Shown here one piece after another: positions 39,400 through 48,727 of a stretch of 64,000 bases of DNA. The stretch lies in contig NZ_RQFW01000024.1 of NCBI RefSeq assembly GCF_004770145.1, positions 1 through 64,000 of the forward strand. Direction: 5' to 3'. The position numbers were made by a program, and so were the translations under genes. Within the stretch, counting starts at the first letter, position 1. Each line of letters begins with the position of its first letter. This stretch comes from Leptospira bourretii. Lineage in GTDB: Bacteria; Spirochaetota; Leptospiria; Leptospirales; Leptospiraceae. The notes beneath the pieces are model-generated. The model worked only from the letters and a program-made list of their open reading frames with translations, was not told the origin of the DNA and ran no database searches.

Positions 39400-40173
39400 T
39401 TACCCTCGAAAGGACGGGAGTCGAATCAAATCACATGCTTCTTCCGCAAATTCTTGAAATTCGCGAAGCCCTTCCATGATGGAACGACCTTCCAAAACCG
39501 TGGCCTTTTCAAACCTTGGATTGAATTTGATCGGTTCTTCCATGTTCATAATTACATTTACCCCATCTTTGATGTCTTTATTCACGGCGGTGAGGAAATC
39601 TCGAAATTTACCCAAAGTTTCAAAAGACTCAGCAATAAAAATTCGGGATTGTTTGTTTTTCATCCGAGAAAGCTGTTCACGAAACTCTTGTTTGTCGGCA
39701 GCAGCATATTCTTCTACCGTTTCCACAAGGATTTTCATGTTCCTACGTAAGTTCTCCATATATTTGAGAACAGAATCCCTTTCTGTGGCATGGGAATAAT
39801 CAAATTTAATATGACCATCTCCAAGGATTGGGATGTATTCCAAATCCATAATATTCACAAGTGTTCCAATCTGATTGATTTCGCTATCATTTGAATTGGG
39901 GGTGATTTTCATTACAGGATACTGAGAAATGACTTTGTGTTTGAGGTTTTCCGGGTTTTCCTCTCTGGTTTTTGCATTTCTCATCGTCTGCTCTAAGTTA
40001 TCTGGAATACCTTCAGGAGAAACTTCTTGCATACGCCGTCTATAACGTTCAATGTCAAAGGCAACTCGTTCCTTTTGCAGATCATTTTTTGCGTTTCTTT
40101 CAATTTTCTCCAAATTTCTTAGCATTTTCTGCAATTTGGAGAGTTCCATAATCTGTTCTTGTGAAAGAGGCAT
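39400..40173 (-). CDS. Coiled-coil protein of unknown function
   Basis: The 257-residue soluble protein starts with a predicted coiled coil (about 5-60: LSKLQKMLRNLEKIERN) and has a second helical part at 135-175 and a third at 225-257. No membrane segment, signal or enzymatic motif is seen. The gene is 1 base from the preceding unknown gene and upstream of the bactofilin gene (68 bases), so a shared role in cell structure is possible but unproven. Confidence 0.78.
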   Translation of the reverse strand: MPLSQEQIMELSKLQKMLRNLEKIERNAKNDLQKERVAFDIERYRRRMQEVSPEGIPDNLEQTMRNAKTREENPENLKHKVISQYPVMKITPNSNDSEINQIGTLVNIMDLEYIPILGDGHIKFDYSHATERDSVLKYMENLRRNMKILVETVEEYAAADKQEFREQLSRMKNKQSRIFIAESFETLGKFRDFLTAVNKDIKDGVNVIMNMEEPIKFNPRFEKATVLEGRSIMEGLREFQEFAEEACDLIRLPSFRG

Positions 40174-40174
40174 T

Positions 40175-41374
40175 TTATTCCCAACCTTCCGGAATGTTTG
40201 TTGATTCGCCAGATGCCACTAACGTTCGTTCAATGGATTTCGAAAGCACCTCTTCCCCATTGACTTTCAAAACCCTCCAATACAAATTGAGAGCCATAGG
40301 TAAATATTTAAGTCTTCCGGCTTTTTTATAATATTCCAAAAAACTTTGGTTTTCTTTTTTTACAAAACTAATAAAAGCCAACTGTAAATTGATAAAGTAT
40401 GAATAAGGTCTTTTCCATAATTCATTTTTTAATTCTTCCTCGAACTTTTCTTTTTCGTTACGAAACCTTACGACTGTTTCCACAAAGGGATCCATTTGGT
40501 GTGTGAGTTCATAACCGAATCCATCTCCGTAGGTCCAATCACCTCGAAGAATTGTTTCCAGATCCTGCCTGTATAAAACAAAAGTGTTTTCTGGAAAATA
40601 TCGTTTGGCGTAACGCAAAGCAGGAAAGGCAGGAATTTTTCCAAGTGAAACAGAACGGAATTTTTGTTGTTCCCAGTCTTCCCATTCTGCATAAAATCCT
40701 ATGAGAAATTTCCAAAACCGGAATGTTTCTTCTCCGGTAAACCATCCTGTTTCGATCGCATGAAACAGAACTCCTGAAATTTGCCAATGGGAATCAAATA
40801 CAACTGCATCGGTAAGTGTTTTAAAATTGATAGAATCTCTATTTCCTTTTTCATACTCGACTAACATATGTAAAATGGAGTTTTCATACGGGAACTCAGA
40901 ACTTTCCCAACCAAGTAAATGCAGAAACCTACGATTGTTATCCGATTGGCCAAAAAAATGTTTGGTTTTCAAAACCCAATTGCGAAACTCGAGGACATTT
41001 CCCAAATACAAAAACCCAAATCCAATCAGCTCCCAGTCCTCCCTTTCCATTTCTTCAAACTCACGTTTTTGGCAAAGTTCCCAGATTTGTTCCAAAGTTT
41101 CTTTAGGAAAAGCAGAGGGAGAGACAAGTTGCGGGTCCCGGAAGCGAAAGGTGAGCTCATTTTCTCCCAGAACGGAACAAAGGCTGAACCCCCCAGAAAA
41201 ATCGGTCGATAAATAGAAGAGATAGTTTGCAAAACGAGACTGATTGCCCGAAAAAAAGGCACGAAGGACTGGCCAAAGTTCATTCAGGTTGGCCTTTTTT
41301 GGAATCGGAGGCCCAGGATGGAATTCAATCCGGTATTCCGGCCATTGCAGTTTGTATTCTGTTTGTAAGCTCAT
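40175..41374 (-). CDS. Protein of unknown function
   Basis: The 399-residue soluble protein is rich in aromatic residues and mostly helical, with a repeat-like middle. I recognise no domain, signal or membrane segment. It is transcribed with the coiled-coil gene one base downstream, and divergently from the lytic transglycosylase gene with 48 bases between the starts. Confidence 0.75.
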   Translation of the reverse strand: MSLQTEYKLQWPEYRIEFHPGPPIPKKANLNELWPVLRAFFSGNQSRFANYLFYLSTDFSGGFSLCSVLGENELTFRFRDPQLVSPSAFPKETLEQIWELCQKREFEEMEREDWELIGFGFLYLGNVLEFRNWVLKTKHFFGQSDNNRRFLHLLGWESSEFPYENSILHMLVEYEKGNRDSINFKTLTDAVVFDSHWQISGVLFHAIETGWFTGEETFRFWKFLIGFYAEWEDWEQQKFRSVSLGKIPAFPALRYAKRYFPENTFVLYRQDLETILRGDWTYGDGFGYELTHQMDPFVETVVRFRNEKEKFEEELKNELWKRPYSYFINLQLAFISFVKKENQSFLEYYKKAGRLKYLPMALNLYWRVLKVNGEEVLSKSIERTLVASGESTNIPEGWE

Positions 41375-41422
41375 AAGGAGAGGAACCTTCCCTCTCTAAA
41401 TTCGTAATCATAGGAAGTATGC

Positions 41423-43690
41423 ATGAGGCATTTTTGGTTAGCAAGTAGAATTCTTCTCTTTTTCACAACATCCCTATTTGCGGACACTGACCTTCAATAT
41501 TTAATCAAATCTCATCAGTGGGGGCAAATCGAAAGTCACTTTCGAAATACAAACCCATCCCGTGAAAGTGAAGTTTATAGTTTAATTGAATTCCATGAAA
41601 AAGCACCTAACGGAGACAAGGAGAAACGGTTTCGGTATTTGATTTCTCTTGTGCGCGGCGTTTTTGTCACAGAATCTTCGGAAGAAGAAGTCAGAAAAAT
41701 CCTGACACAAACGATGCCCTTCCAAACCACCCTTTTTAAACTTAGTTACTGGAAGTTGTACACAGAAATCACACAAAGAAATTATCTCACACCTGTCGAA
41801 AGAATCCAATTTTTGAATCGATTGAATATGGAAGAAGATCCGATTTGCCGCAGGCTTCTGGATGAACTCGTCCGTCTTCTTGCCGCTAATAACCAATGGA
41901 AGGAAATTTTAGATAAAATTAATTCCATCCAAGAATCGCACAAACGATATCTTCTGACAGGGGATACACAATATCGGTATGGAAAAGCAAAACTTATATT
42001 AGGTGATGAAAAGGCAGCCGTTGAAGAATGGTTGAATTGTCTACAAAGAGAAGGACTTTCTGACTCTACTGTGCAGATGATTGCTGCGGACTGGTCCAAA
42101 TACAAAGGATCGGGAAGTATTTTACAACTGGCTCCATCAGAATTCTCCCTTCTATTACCAGCAATCAACCATAATGACAAAGAAGCCGTGTTTCGCACAA
42201 GGCCAGAACTCTTTTCCACAAGACTTGCTTATTACGAAGGGTTCAAACACATTACTTCTGTTTTAACCAAAACCGGAAAAATCAATGAACTTTTTAGAGT
42301 TTTACGTGCAAACAAAACCTTTGTGGACATGGATTCCTCTTGGATTGTTAGTTTAGCGGATATTTTATACCAACAAAATAAATTCCAAAATGCGATTGAA
42401 CTTTTAAAAACATTTCCCGGAAAAGATGCAGGATACTATAGAGTGCTTGCAGCCACTTACGACAGATTAGGTGATCGTGAACTGTATTTTGAAAATTTAG
42501 TTTTATATTTAGGGAAATATCCTTTTAATCTTTTTTATCAGGACCGTCTCATTGAATATCTTGTAGATCGCAAAGGTGAAAAATCTAATTTTGCTCCACT
42601 GGCAAAATTTGAAAGAGCCCTTGCTGAAATTCCGAATCTCCCCGTCAAAGGCCGGCTTGTGTATTGGTACTTACGATCCCTCAAAGAAAGTGGTGAGATG
42701 GAGAAGTTAAAAAAAGAACTGAAACGTTATTATGCGCTTTGCCCCGGATCTTATTATACACGAGTGATCCGAGAAGAATTTTTATCCATCATCAAAGAAG
42801 GAAACAAACCGGACAATCCAACTTACAACAAAGAATATTTATTTGAATATCTATCTTATACGGCAGGAATCCCCGAAGAATCGTATGCCATCCTTGGTAG
42901 AAACTTAGGATTTGTTTACCCCAAAGATTCTTATGAATTAGGAAATAAACTAGGTGGAATGAGCTCACGAATCCAAGGGCATAAACTTTTGAACCTTGCC
43001 AAAGAATACTTCCGCGTCGGAGAAGATAGTTTGGGTTTAAGTCTCGTTAATTTTCATGTCAAACGAGAGAACCTTTCCGAAGAAGAAAAAGATGAAATTT
43101 TGGTGGGGATTGGAGACTTAACATATAACACATATTATACTGCATTTCACACGAGGTCTCTTCTCAAAAGACATTTGATCCCAGATGACCCCATTTTAAT
43201 CCCCACTTCCCTTTCCGTCCGCATGTATCCAAGGCCACACCAAAACATTGTCTCTCGTTACGCCCAGGAAAATGATATCTCCGAAGACAAGGTATATGCT
43301 TTGATGCGACAAGAATCCTTTTTTAAAGAAACTGCGACCTCAAGATCCAATGCACGGGGTCTCATGCAAATTATGCCGGCGACAGGAAAGGAACTCGCCT
43401 CACGTATGGGAATCACTTCCTACTCCCTCTATGAGCCAGAAACCTCTATCCGTTTGGGGACAAAATTTTTAGCCTATCTTTTGAAATCCAACGACAACGA
43501 ATTGAAATGGGCATCAATCGCTTACAACGGAGGTCCGGGCAATTTACGGAAGTGGAAGAAGTCCGTTTATACCGGTGATTTTAACCATTTTTTGGAAGAC
43601 CTTCCTTACAAAGAGTCGAGAGATTACTGTCGCATCGTGGTTTCAAATTTCTACGCCTATGACATTATGAAAAAATACCACAAGTTGTAA
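41423..43690 (+). CDS. Periplasmic lytic transglycosylase (SLT family)
   Basis: The 755-residue enzyme cleaves peptidoglycan glycan strands. A signal peptide (LLFFTTSLFADT) is followed by a long helical superhelical domain (about 25-600) with TPR-like repeats, as in Slt70, and a C-terminal catalytic domain. That domain has the glutamate in ALMRQESFF near 632, then SNARGLMQIMPATG and ASIAYNGGPGNL. Location next to bactofilin-related genes, though divergent, fits a cell-shape neighbourhood. AGGAAG precedes the ATG. Confidence 0.93.
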   Translation: MRHFWLASRILLFFTTSLFADTDLQYLIKSHQWGQIESHFRNTNPSRESEVYSLIEFHEKAPNGDKEKRFRYLISLVRGVFVTESSEEEVRKILTQTMPFQTTLFKLSYWKLYTEITQRNYLTPVERIQFLNRLNMEEDPICRRLLDELVRLLAANNQWKEILDKINSIQESHKRYLLTGDTQYRYGKAKLILGDEKAAVEEWLNCLQREGLSDSTVQMIAADWSKYKGSGSILQLAPSEFSLLLPAINHNDKEAVFRTRPELFSTRLAYYEGFKHITSVLTKTGKINELFRVLRANKTFVDMDSSWIVSLADILYQQNKFQNAIELLKTFPGKDAGYYRVLAATYDRLGDRELYFENLVLYLGKYPFNLFYQDRLIEYLVDRKGEKSNFAPLAKFERALAEIPNLPVKGRLVYWYLRSLKESGEMEKLKKELKRYYALCPGSYYTRVIREEFLSIIKEGNKPDNPTYNKEYLFEYLSYTAGIPEESYAILGRNLGFVYPKDSYELGNKLGGMSSRIQGHKLLNLAKEYFRVGEDSLGLSLVNFHVKRENLSEEEKDEILVGIGDLTYNTYYTAFHTRSLLKRHLIPDDPILIPTSLSVRMYPRPHQNIVSRYAQENDISEDKVYALMRQESFFKETATSRSNARGLMQIMPATGKELASRMGITSYSLYEPETSIRLGTKFLAYLLKSNDNELKWASIAYNGGPGNLRKWKKSVYTGDFNHFLEDLPYKESRDYCRIVVSNFYAYDIMKKYHKL

Positions 43691-43716
43691 AAAATGACTT
43701 TTCCCCACCCTTTCCC

Positions 43717-43740
43717 CTGTCTATCCTTTGAAATAGACAG
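43717..43740. promoter_or_regulatory. Perfect 8-base inverted repeat before gltA
   Basis: CTGTCTAT at 43717-43724 and ATAGACAG at 43733-43740 enclose CCTTTGAA. The repeat lies 18 bases ahead of the citrate synthase ATG, just upstream of its AGGAG site. It may be an operator for a dimeric repressor or an RNA hairpin near the leader, and it could also be the terminator of the transglycosylase gene. Confidence 0.45.
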
Positions 43741-43758
43741 AGATATACAGGAGAAGAT

Positions 43759-45048
43759 ATGTCCGAAAAGGCAATTCTGAAAGTGGATGGGAAAGAGTTC
43801 GAACTTCCGATTTTAGTGGGAAGCGAAGACGAGAAGGCAATTGATATTACTAAACTCCGCCAATTGTCAGGTTATGTTACGATTGATTCCGGTTATTTGA
43901 ATACAGGTGCTTGCACCAGTGAGATTACCTTTCTCGATGGAGAACAAGGAATCTTGCGTTACCGTGGAATTCCCATTGATGATTTGGCCGCTAAATCTAC
44001 GTTTACTGAAGTAGCATATTTACTCATTTACGGCAAACTTCCAAACGACGCACAACTCAAAGAGTGGAATACTTCCATCACCAACCATACAATGATCCAT
44101 GAGGATCTCAAGCGCCTGTTCAACGGATTTCCAAAAGATGGACACCCGATGGCAATCATGTCTTGTATGATGGGTTGTTTGTCTACTTACTACCAAGATA
44201 GTTATGATCCAATGAATGAGGAACATAGAGAAATCTCCATCATTCGACTACTTGCAAAGTTTCCAACCATTGCAGCATATGCTTACAAAAAATCCATCGG
44301 CCAACCGATCATCCATCCTCTCAATGAATTGGATTATGCATCCAATTTTATGAACATGATGTTTGCGGTTCCTGCGGAAGATTACCATATCGATCCAGAA
44401 ATTGTTTCTGCACTAAACTTACTTCTCATTCTGCATGCAGACCATGAACAGAACTGTTCAACGTCTACCGTGCGTTTGGTGGGGTCTTCCCTCGCAAACC
44501 TATATGGTGCGATTTCTGCAGGAATTCTTGCACTTTGGGGACCACGTCATGGTGGTGCTAACCAAGAAGTTTTGGAAATGTTAGAAGGAATTAAAAAGAG
44601 CGGGCTTTCTGTGAAAAAAATCGTAGAACAAGCCAAAGACAAAAATTCCAGTTTCCGATTGAATGGATTTGGTCACCGTGTTTATAAAAACTTTGACCCT
44701 CGTGCCAAAATCATCAAAGTAGCTTGTGATAAAGTTCTCAACAAACTAGGTATCAAAGACCCACTCCTTGACATTGCAAAAGAATTGGAAGAAGCGGCTC
44801 TCAATGATCCATACTTTGTAGAAAGAAAACTCTATCCAAACGTAGACTTCTACTCTGGAATCATCTACCGTGCGTTAGGAATTCCTACCAATATGTTTAC
44901 AGTCATGTTTGCTATGGGTAGACTTCCAGGTTGGATTGCTCAGTGGAAAGAGATGATAGAAGATCCAAGTTTAAAGATTGGCCGACCACGCCAAATTTAC
45001 ACTGGTCCAAAAGAAATTTCTTACGAAGCAGCAAAAAAACAGGCTTAA
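43759..45048 (+). CDS. gltA: Citrate synthase
   Basis: The enzyme condenses acetyl-CoA and oxaloacetate at entry into the TCA cycle. The 429-residue type I protein has TEVAYLLIYGKLP, the active-site histidines in ILHADHEQNCSTSTVR near 231 and GFGHRVYKNFDPRA near 305, and a late aspartate in PNVDFYSGI near 362. CAGGAGAA precedes the ATG. A hairpin follows the gene. It works with Mqo, which supplies oxaloacetate. Confidence 0.96.
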   Translation: MSEKAILKVDGKEFELPILVGSEDEKAIDITKLRQLSGYVTIDSGYLNTGACTSEITFLDGEQGILRYRGIPIDDLAAKSTFTEVAYLLIYGKLPNDAQLKEWNTSITNHTMIHEDLKRLFNGFPKDGHPMAIMSCMMGCLSTYYQDSYDPMNEEHREISIIRLLAKFPTIAAYAYKKSIGQPIIHPLNELDYASNFMNMMFAVPAEDYHIDPEIVSALNLLLILHADHEQNCSTSTVRLVGSSLANLYGAISAGILALWGPRHGGANQEVLEMLEGIKKSGLSVKKIVEQAKDKNSSFRLNGFGHRVYKNFDPRAKIIKVACDKVLNKLGIKDPLLDIAKELEEAALNDPYFVERKLYPNVDFYSGIIYRALGIPTNMFTVMFAMGRLPGWIAQWKEMIEDPSLKIGRPRQIYTGPKEISYEAAKKQA

Positions 45049-45063
45049 AGCCGATTTGAAAGA

Positions 45064-45087
45064 GGACAAGGGGTCAATCCCTTGTCC
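45064..45087 (+). terminator. Hairpin after gltA
   Basis: GGACAAGGG and CCCTTGTCC form a perfect 9-base stem around GTCAAT, 15 bases after the gltA stop and 11 bases before the next start. No T run follows, so it may need Rho or may be only a pause site. Confidence 0.6.
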
Positions 45088-45098
45088 ATAACTCACAA

Positions 45099-47030
45099 TT
45101 GAAAAAACCATCCATCGAATCGATTTTTTTCTTTTTTTTAATCCTTACTCTTTTTTTTACCAATTCCCTTTTTTCAGAATCACAAAACGATATTGGCGAA
45201 AGACTCATTCACACAACAAAGTTCTCTTACTGGATTGACCCAAATTCTTCCATACCAGTAGAATCTGTATTAGGAACTGGTGAATTCAAAGAAATAGAAG
45301 ATAACTTTGTCAATTTTGGTTTTTTAAAAGGAACTCTTTGGCTTCGTCTCAATCCAAAAGATTTCCCGGATCCTTCTAAATATCCACTGCTCCTCATCAA
45401 TGCACATAACATAGACTCGGTGGAATTATTCCATAAACATGATGGAAATCGATATATTGTATCTAAATCAGGTCACATCCAACCAGTATTCCAAAGAGAA
45501 ATCCCCCATAGAAATTTTGTGTTTCGAATAGGGCATGAAAAAGAAACCATCCTCATTGCGATTCATTCAGATATTTCTTTGCAGTTTTCTCTGATTTTTA
45601 CCAACCAAAGGAATCTACAAAGAGAAGATTATATCACGCAGTGGGTTTATGGATTATTTTTTGGAAGTTTAGGAATCATCATTTTATACAATCTCGCCAT
45701 TGCATTTTTTGTAAGAGATCGAAATTATTTTTATTATATTGGTTACGTATTGTTCTTTGGACTCGGGCAACTTTCTTTACTTGGATTCTGGAGTTATTTT
45801 TTTGTTCCGGATTCTTATTTTTGGAAACGGATTGGAATTCCTTTTTTCTTTAGTGTCTGTCTCTTTTTCTTTGTTCTCTTCACATCTAATTTTCTAAAAC
45901 TAAAAGTTAGAATCCCCAAAATGGCCAGATGTTTTCAAGTTTTGGGATTTTTCTCACTGCTCAATGCTATGGTTGCATTGTTTGGTGGGATTTCAGAAGC
46001 ATCCATCGGGGTGACATGGCTCTCTTTACTAATTTGCGTTAGTTTACTTGGTGTTTTAATTTGGGGAATTTCCAAACGACTTAGGTCTTTTTATTATTTT
46101 GCTGTTGCCTTCGTTTTATTACTCCTTACCTGCATTGTATATGGATTACTCAAATTTGGAATACTTCCCTCCAGTGCATTTTTGGAAGAAATGTTATTTC
46201 CCATCGCCTCCCTTGCTGACATCACTTTGTTTGCTTTTGCTTTGGCAGATAGAATCCAACTGCTCCGACAAGAAAAAGATTTGGCTCTCGCCCAAGTCAC
46301 AAGCCTTCGAAAAGAAAGAAAAATCTCTAGGGACATTCTCATGCAGTCCCTGCCAAAAACAATTCCTGATGTAAAGAATTTACAAATACAAATTTACATC
46401 CAACCAATGAAAGATGTGGGAGGAGATTTTTATGAATACTTTTCTCCTAATCCTTATGAACTCGGGATTGTTCTTTGTGATGTTTCGGGGCATGGAATCC
46501 CTGCTTCTCTTATCTCTGCAATGGGAAAGGTTGCCTTTACCACTCAAAAAGACAATATCTCTTCCCCCAAACAAGTTCTAGAAGGAATGAATCGCGTGTT
46601 ATACGGGAACTGTAACCCGCAGTATGTAACTGCATCCTATGTGTATCTCAATACTTCTACAAAAGTTTGGCGGTTTGGGCGGGCGGGTCATCCCAGTGCC
46701 TATCTGCAACGTGCCAATGGAGAAATTATAAAAGTTCATCCCAAAGGAAAAATCATCGGTGTTTTTCCAGAAATCCAAATGGAAGAAATCACTTACCAAG
46801 TGGAACCCAAAGACAGAATCCTCATCTTAAGTGATGGGGTTTTGGAATGTTTTCATCCAGACGGAACTATGTATGGAGAAGCAGGACTTCTCGAATTTTT
46901 AAGAGCCAACCGCGAAATACCGAATCATCTTTTCAAAATAAAACTCATCCAAGACTTGGAGTCATTTTCTAAAACAGAAATAAAAGACTGGGACGACGAC
47001 CTAACCTTTATTTTCCTGGAATTGGTATGA
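45099..47030 (+). CDS. 7TMR-DISM membrane protein with PP2C/SpoIIE phosphatase domain
   Basis: The 643-residue protein has a signal sequence, a 7TMR-DISM extracellular domain (about 35-175), seven membrane helices (about 185-395), a short coiled coil and a SpoIIE-type PP2C domain (about 430-643). Catalytic motifs are VGGDFYEYFSP, LCDVSGHGIPASL and the last DWDDDLTFIFLEL with the acidic metal ligands. It is a transmembrane route to dephosphorylate a STAS-domain protein. The start is a TTG at 45099 with no strong binding site. It overlaps the next gene by 4 bases. Confidence 0.9.
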   Translation: MKKPSIESIFFFFLILTLFFTNSLFSESQNDIGERLIHTTKFSYWIDPNSSIPVESVLGTGEFKEIEDNFVNFGFLKGTLWLRLNPKDFPDPSKYPLLLINAHNIDSVELFHKHDGNRYIVSKSGHIQPVFQREIPHRNFVFRIGHEKETILIAIHSDISLQFSLIFTNQRNLQREDYITQWVYGLFFGSLGIIILYNLAIAFFVRDRNYFYYIGYVLFFGLGQLSLLGFWSYFFVPDSYFWKRIGIPFFFSVCLFFFVLFTSNFLKLKVRIPKMARCFQVLGFFSLLNAMVALFGGISEASIGVTWLSLLICVSLLGVLIWGISKRLRSFYYFAVAFVLLLLTCIVYGLLKFGILPSSAFLEEMLFPIASLADITLFAFALADRIQLLRQEKDLALAQVTSLRKERKISRDILMQSLPKTIPDVKNLQIQIYIQPMKDVGGDFYEYFSPNPYELGIVLCDVSGHGIPASLISAMGKVAFTTQKDNISSPKQVLEGMNRVLYGNCNPQYVTASYVYLNTSTKVWRFGRAGHPSAYLQRANGEIIKVHPKGKIIGVFPEIQMEEITYQVEPKDRILILSDGVLECFHPDGTMYGEAGLLEFLRANREIPNHLFKIKLIQDLESFSKTEIKDWDDDLTFIFLELV

Positions 47031-47860
47031 CAAAAAGTTACGAACTCCTGGACTCAGGTGACTTATCCAAATTAGAAATCGTTGGTGGTTACAAACTCCT
47101 ACGTTCTTCCCCTACTTCTGCTTATGGAAAAGAAAACCCTGGAATTTGGAACGACCTCCATGCCCAGTACATCAAAAATGACTCGGGTTCGGGGCATTGG
47201 AACTTTCAAAAGAAAGTTCCAGAAAGTTTCACCATCGAATTTTCAAATCTAACCTTTAAAATCAAACTCACACCTTTTGGTCATATCGGCCTTTTCCCAG
47301 AACAAGAAACCAATTGGGACCGCATCCGAGAGATTGGTAAAAAGAAACAAGGCCTCGAAGTTTTAAACTTATTTGCATATTCGGGAGGATCCACACTTGC
47401 TTGTCTCGATGCGGGTATGAGTGTTTGCCATGTCGATGCCTCCAAAGGAATGGTGGACTGGGCAAGAGAAAACGCAAAACTCTCAGGACTTGATTCGAAA
47501 CCTGTGCGTTGGATTGTGGACGATGTGATGAAGTTTATCCGTCGTGAAATCAAACGGGGAAAAAAATACCAAGGCCTGATCCTTGACCCTCCAAGTTTTG
47601 GTCGTGGGTCCAAAGGAGAGGTTTGGAAAATTGAAGAAAATTTAAGCGAACTCATGGATGCTCTGATGGAACTCTCCGATTCCAAACCAGAATTTGTGAT
47701 CCTCAGTTGCCATAGCCAAGGCTTTAGTCCTTTAACCTTAGAAAGAATTTTATCTTCCAGAATCAAAACCAAAGGGAATTACCAAACCTCCGAATTATTC
47801 ATTCCAGAAAAATCAGGAAAAAAATACCCAGCTGGATTTTGTACTTTCTTCTCTAAATAA
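47027..47860 (+). CDS. Class I SAM-dependent methyltransferase, RlmI-like
   Basis: The 277-residue protein has a typical SAM fold: VLNLFAYSGGSTLACLDAG near 115, CHVDASKGMVDWARENAKL, a WIVDDVMKFI acidic site and the catalytic LDPPSFGRG near 187. This is the layout of RlmI/RlmK-like large-subunit rRNA methyltransferases, although this protein lacks a PUA domain and the target is only inferred. The ATG overlaps the stop of the phosphatase gene. Confidence 0.85.
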   Translation: MTKSYELLDSGDLSKLEIVGGYKLLRSSPTSAYGKENPGIWNDLHAQYIKNDSGSGHWNFQKKVPESFTIEFSNLTFKIKLTPFGHIGLFPEQETNWDRIREIGKKKQGLEVLNLFAYSGGSTLACLDAGMSVCHVDASKGMVDWARENAKLSGLDSKPVRWIVDDVMKFIRREIKRGKKYQGLILDPPSFGRGSKGEVWKIEENLSELMDALMELSDSKPEFVILSCHSQGFSPLTLERILSSRIKTKGNYQTSELFIPEKSGKKYPAGFCTFFSK

Positions 47861-47893
47861 ACCAGGCAAATCTAAAGATTCGAATCCTGCCAT

Positions 47894-48727
47894 ATGCAAA
47901 ACAGAAGACAATACATTACTAGTTTTTCCAATCCCAAGGTCAAATGGGTTGCGGGACTCAAAGAAAAAAGAAATCGGGATGATGAAAAAAAGTTCTTCAT
48001 CGAAGGGTATCGTGAAATCAAAAAAGCCATCACGAGTAATCCAAGTTCACCTATCCCTTGTTTGCCGGTAAAAATCACAAGTTTATTCATTTCCCCAGAA
48101 TGTTTTTTAGGAGAAAATGAAGAGACCCTCATCCAGTCCGTCCATTGTCCGATCTTTGAACTTCCTCGTAAAATTTTTGAAAAAATTTCTTACAGAGATC
48201 GACCTGACGGCCTTATCGCTGTTGCTGAAACTCCCGATGCCCATGTCCCTTGGGAAAAAATCAAAAAAATTGAAACCAATCCCATTCTCATCATTGAAGG
48301 GGTGGAAAAACCGGGGAACCTCGGGACCATCCTCAGGACCGCGGAAGGTGCGGGTGTTGGCCTTGTGATTGTCACAGACCCAAGGATTGATCTTTTTAAT
48401 CCAAATGTGGTACGTGCAAGTACCGGAACTATTTTTACTTTGCCCGTTTATATTGGTGATTTAAAAGAAGTTCTTACCCAGTTTCAATCCAAAGGTTACA
48501 AACGTTATGCGGTCACACCAGAAGGAAAAACTCTTTATACTTCCATCAATATGAAAGAAAAGTCGGTTTTTCTTTTTGGAAGTGAACAGTATGGACTAAG
48601 TGATGATGCAAAAAAACTTTCCGATGATACACTCCATTTGCCAATGCTCGGAGAAGCGGATTCATTAAACTTGGCCATGTCTTGTGGAATCGTATTGTAT
48701 GAATCCATAAGACAAAGAAACAAATGA
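47894..48727 (+). CDS. TrmH/SpoU-family RNA methyltransferase
   Basis: The 277-residue enzyme methylates ribose 2'-OH in tRNA or rRNA using SAM in a knotted fold. The N-terminal substrate-binding part (about 8-105) starts with VKWVAGLKEKRNRDDEKKFF. Motif 1 is EKPGNLGTILRTAEGAG near 138, motif 2 LFGSEQYGLS near 226 and motif 3 LNLAMSCGIVLYE near 258. Whether tRNA or 23S rRNA is the target is not clear. It overlaps the next gene by 4 bases. Confidence 0.92.
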   Translation: MQNRRQYITSFSNPKVKWVAGLKEKRNRDDEKKFFIEGYREIKKAITSNPSSPIPCLPVKITSLFISPECFLGENEETLIQSVHCPIFELPRKIFEKISYRDRPDGLIAVAETPDAHVPWEKIKKIETNPILIIEGVEKPGNLGTILRTAEGAGVGLVIVTDPRIDLFNPNVVRASTGTIFTLPVYIGDLKEVLTQFQSKGYKRYAVTPEGKTLYTSINMKEKSVFLFGSEQYGLSDDAKKLSDDTLHLPMLGEADSLNLAMSCGIVLYESIRQRNK

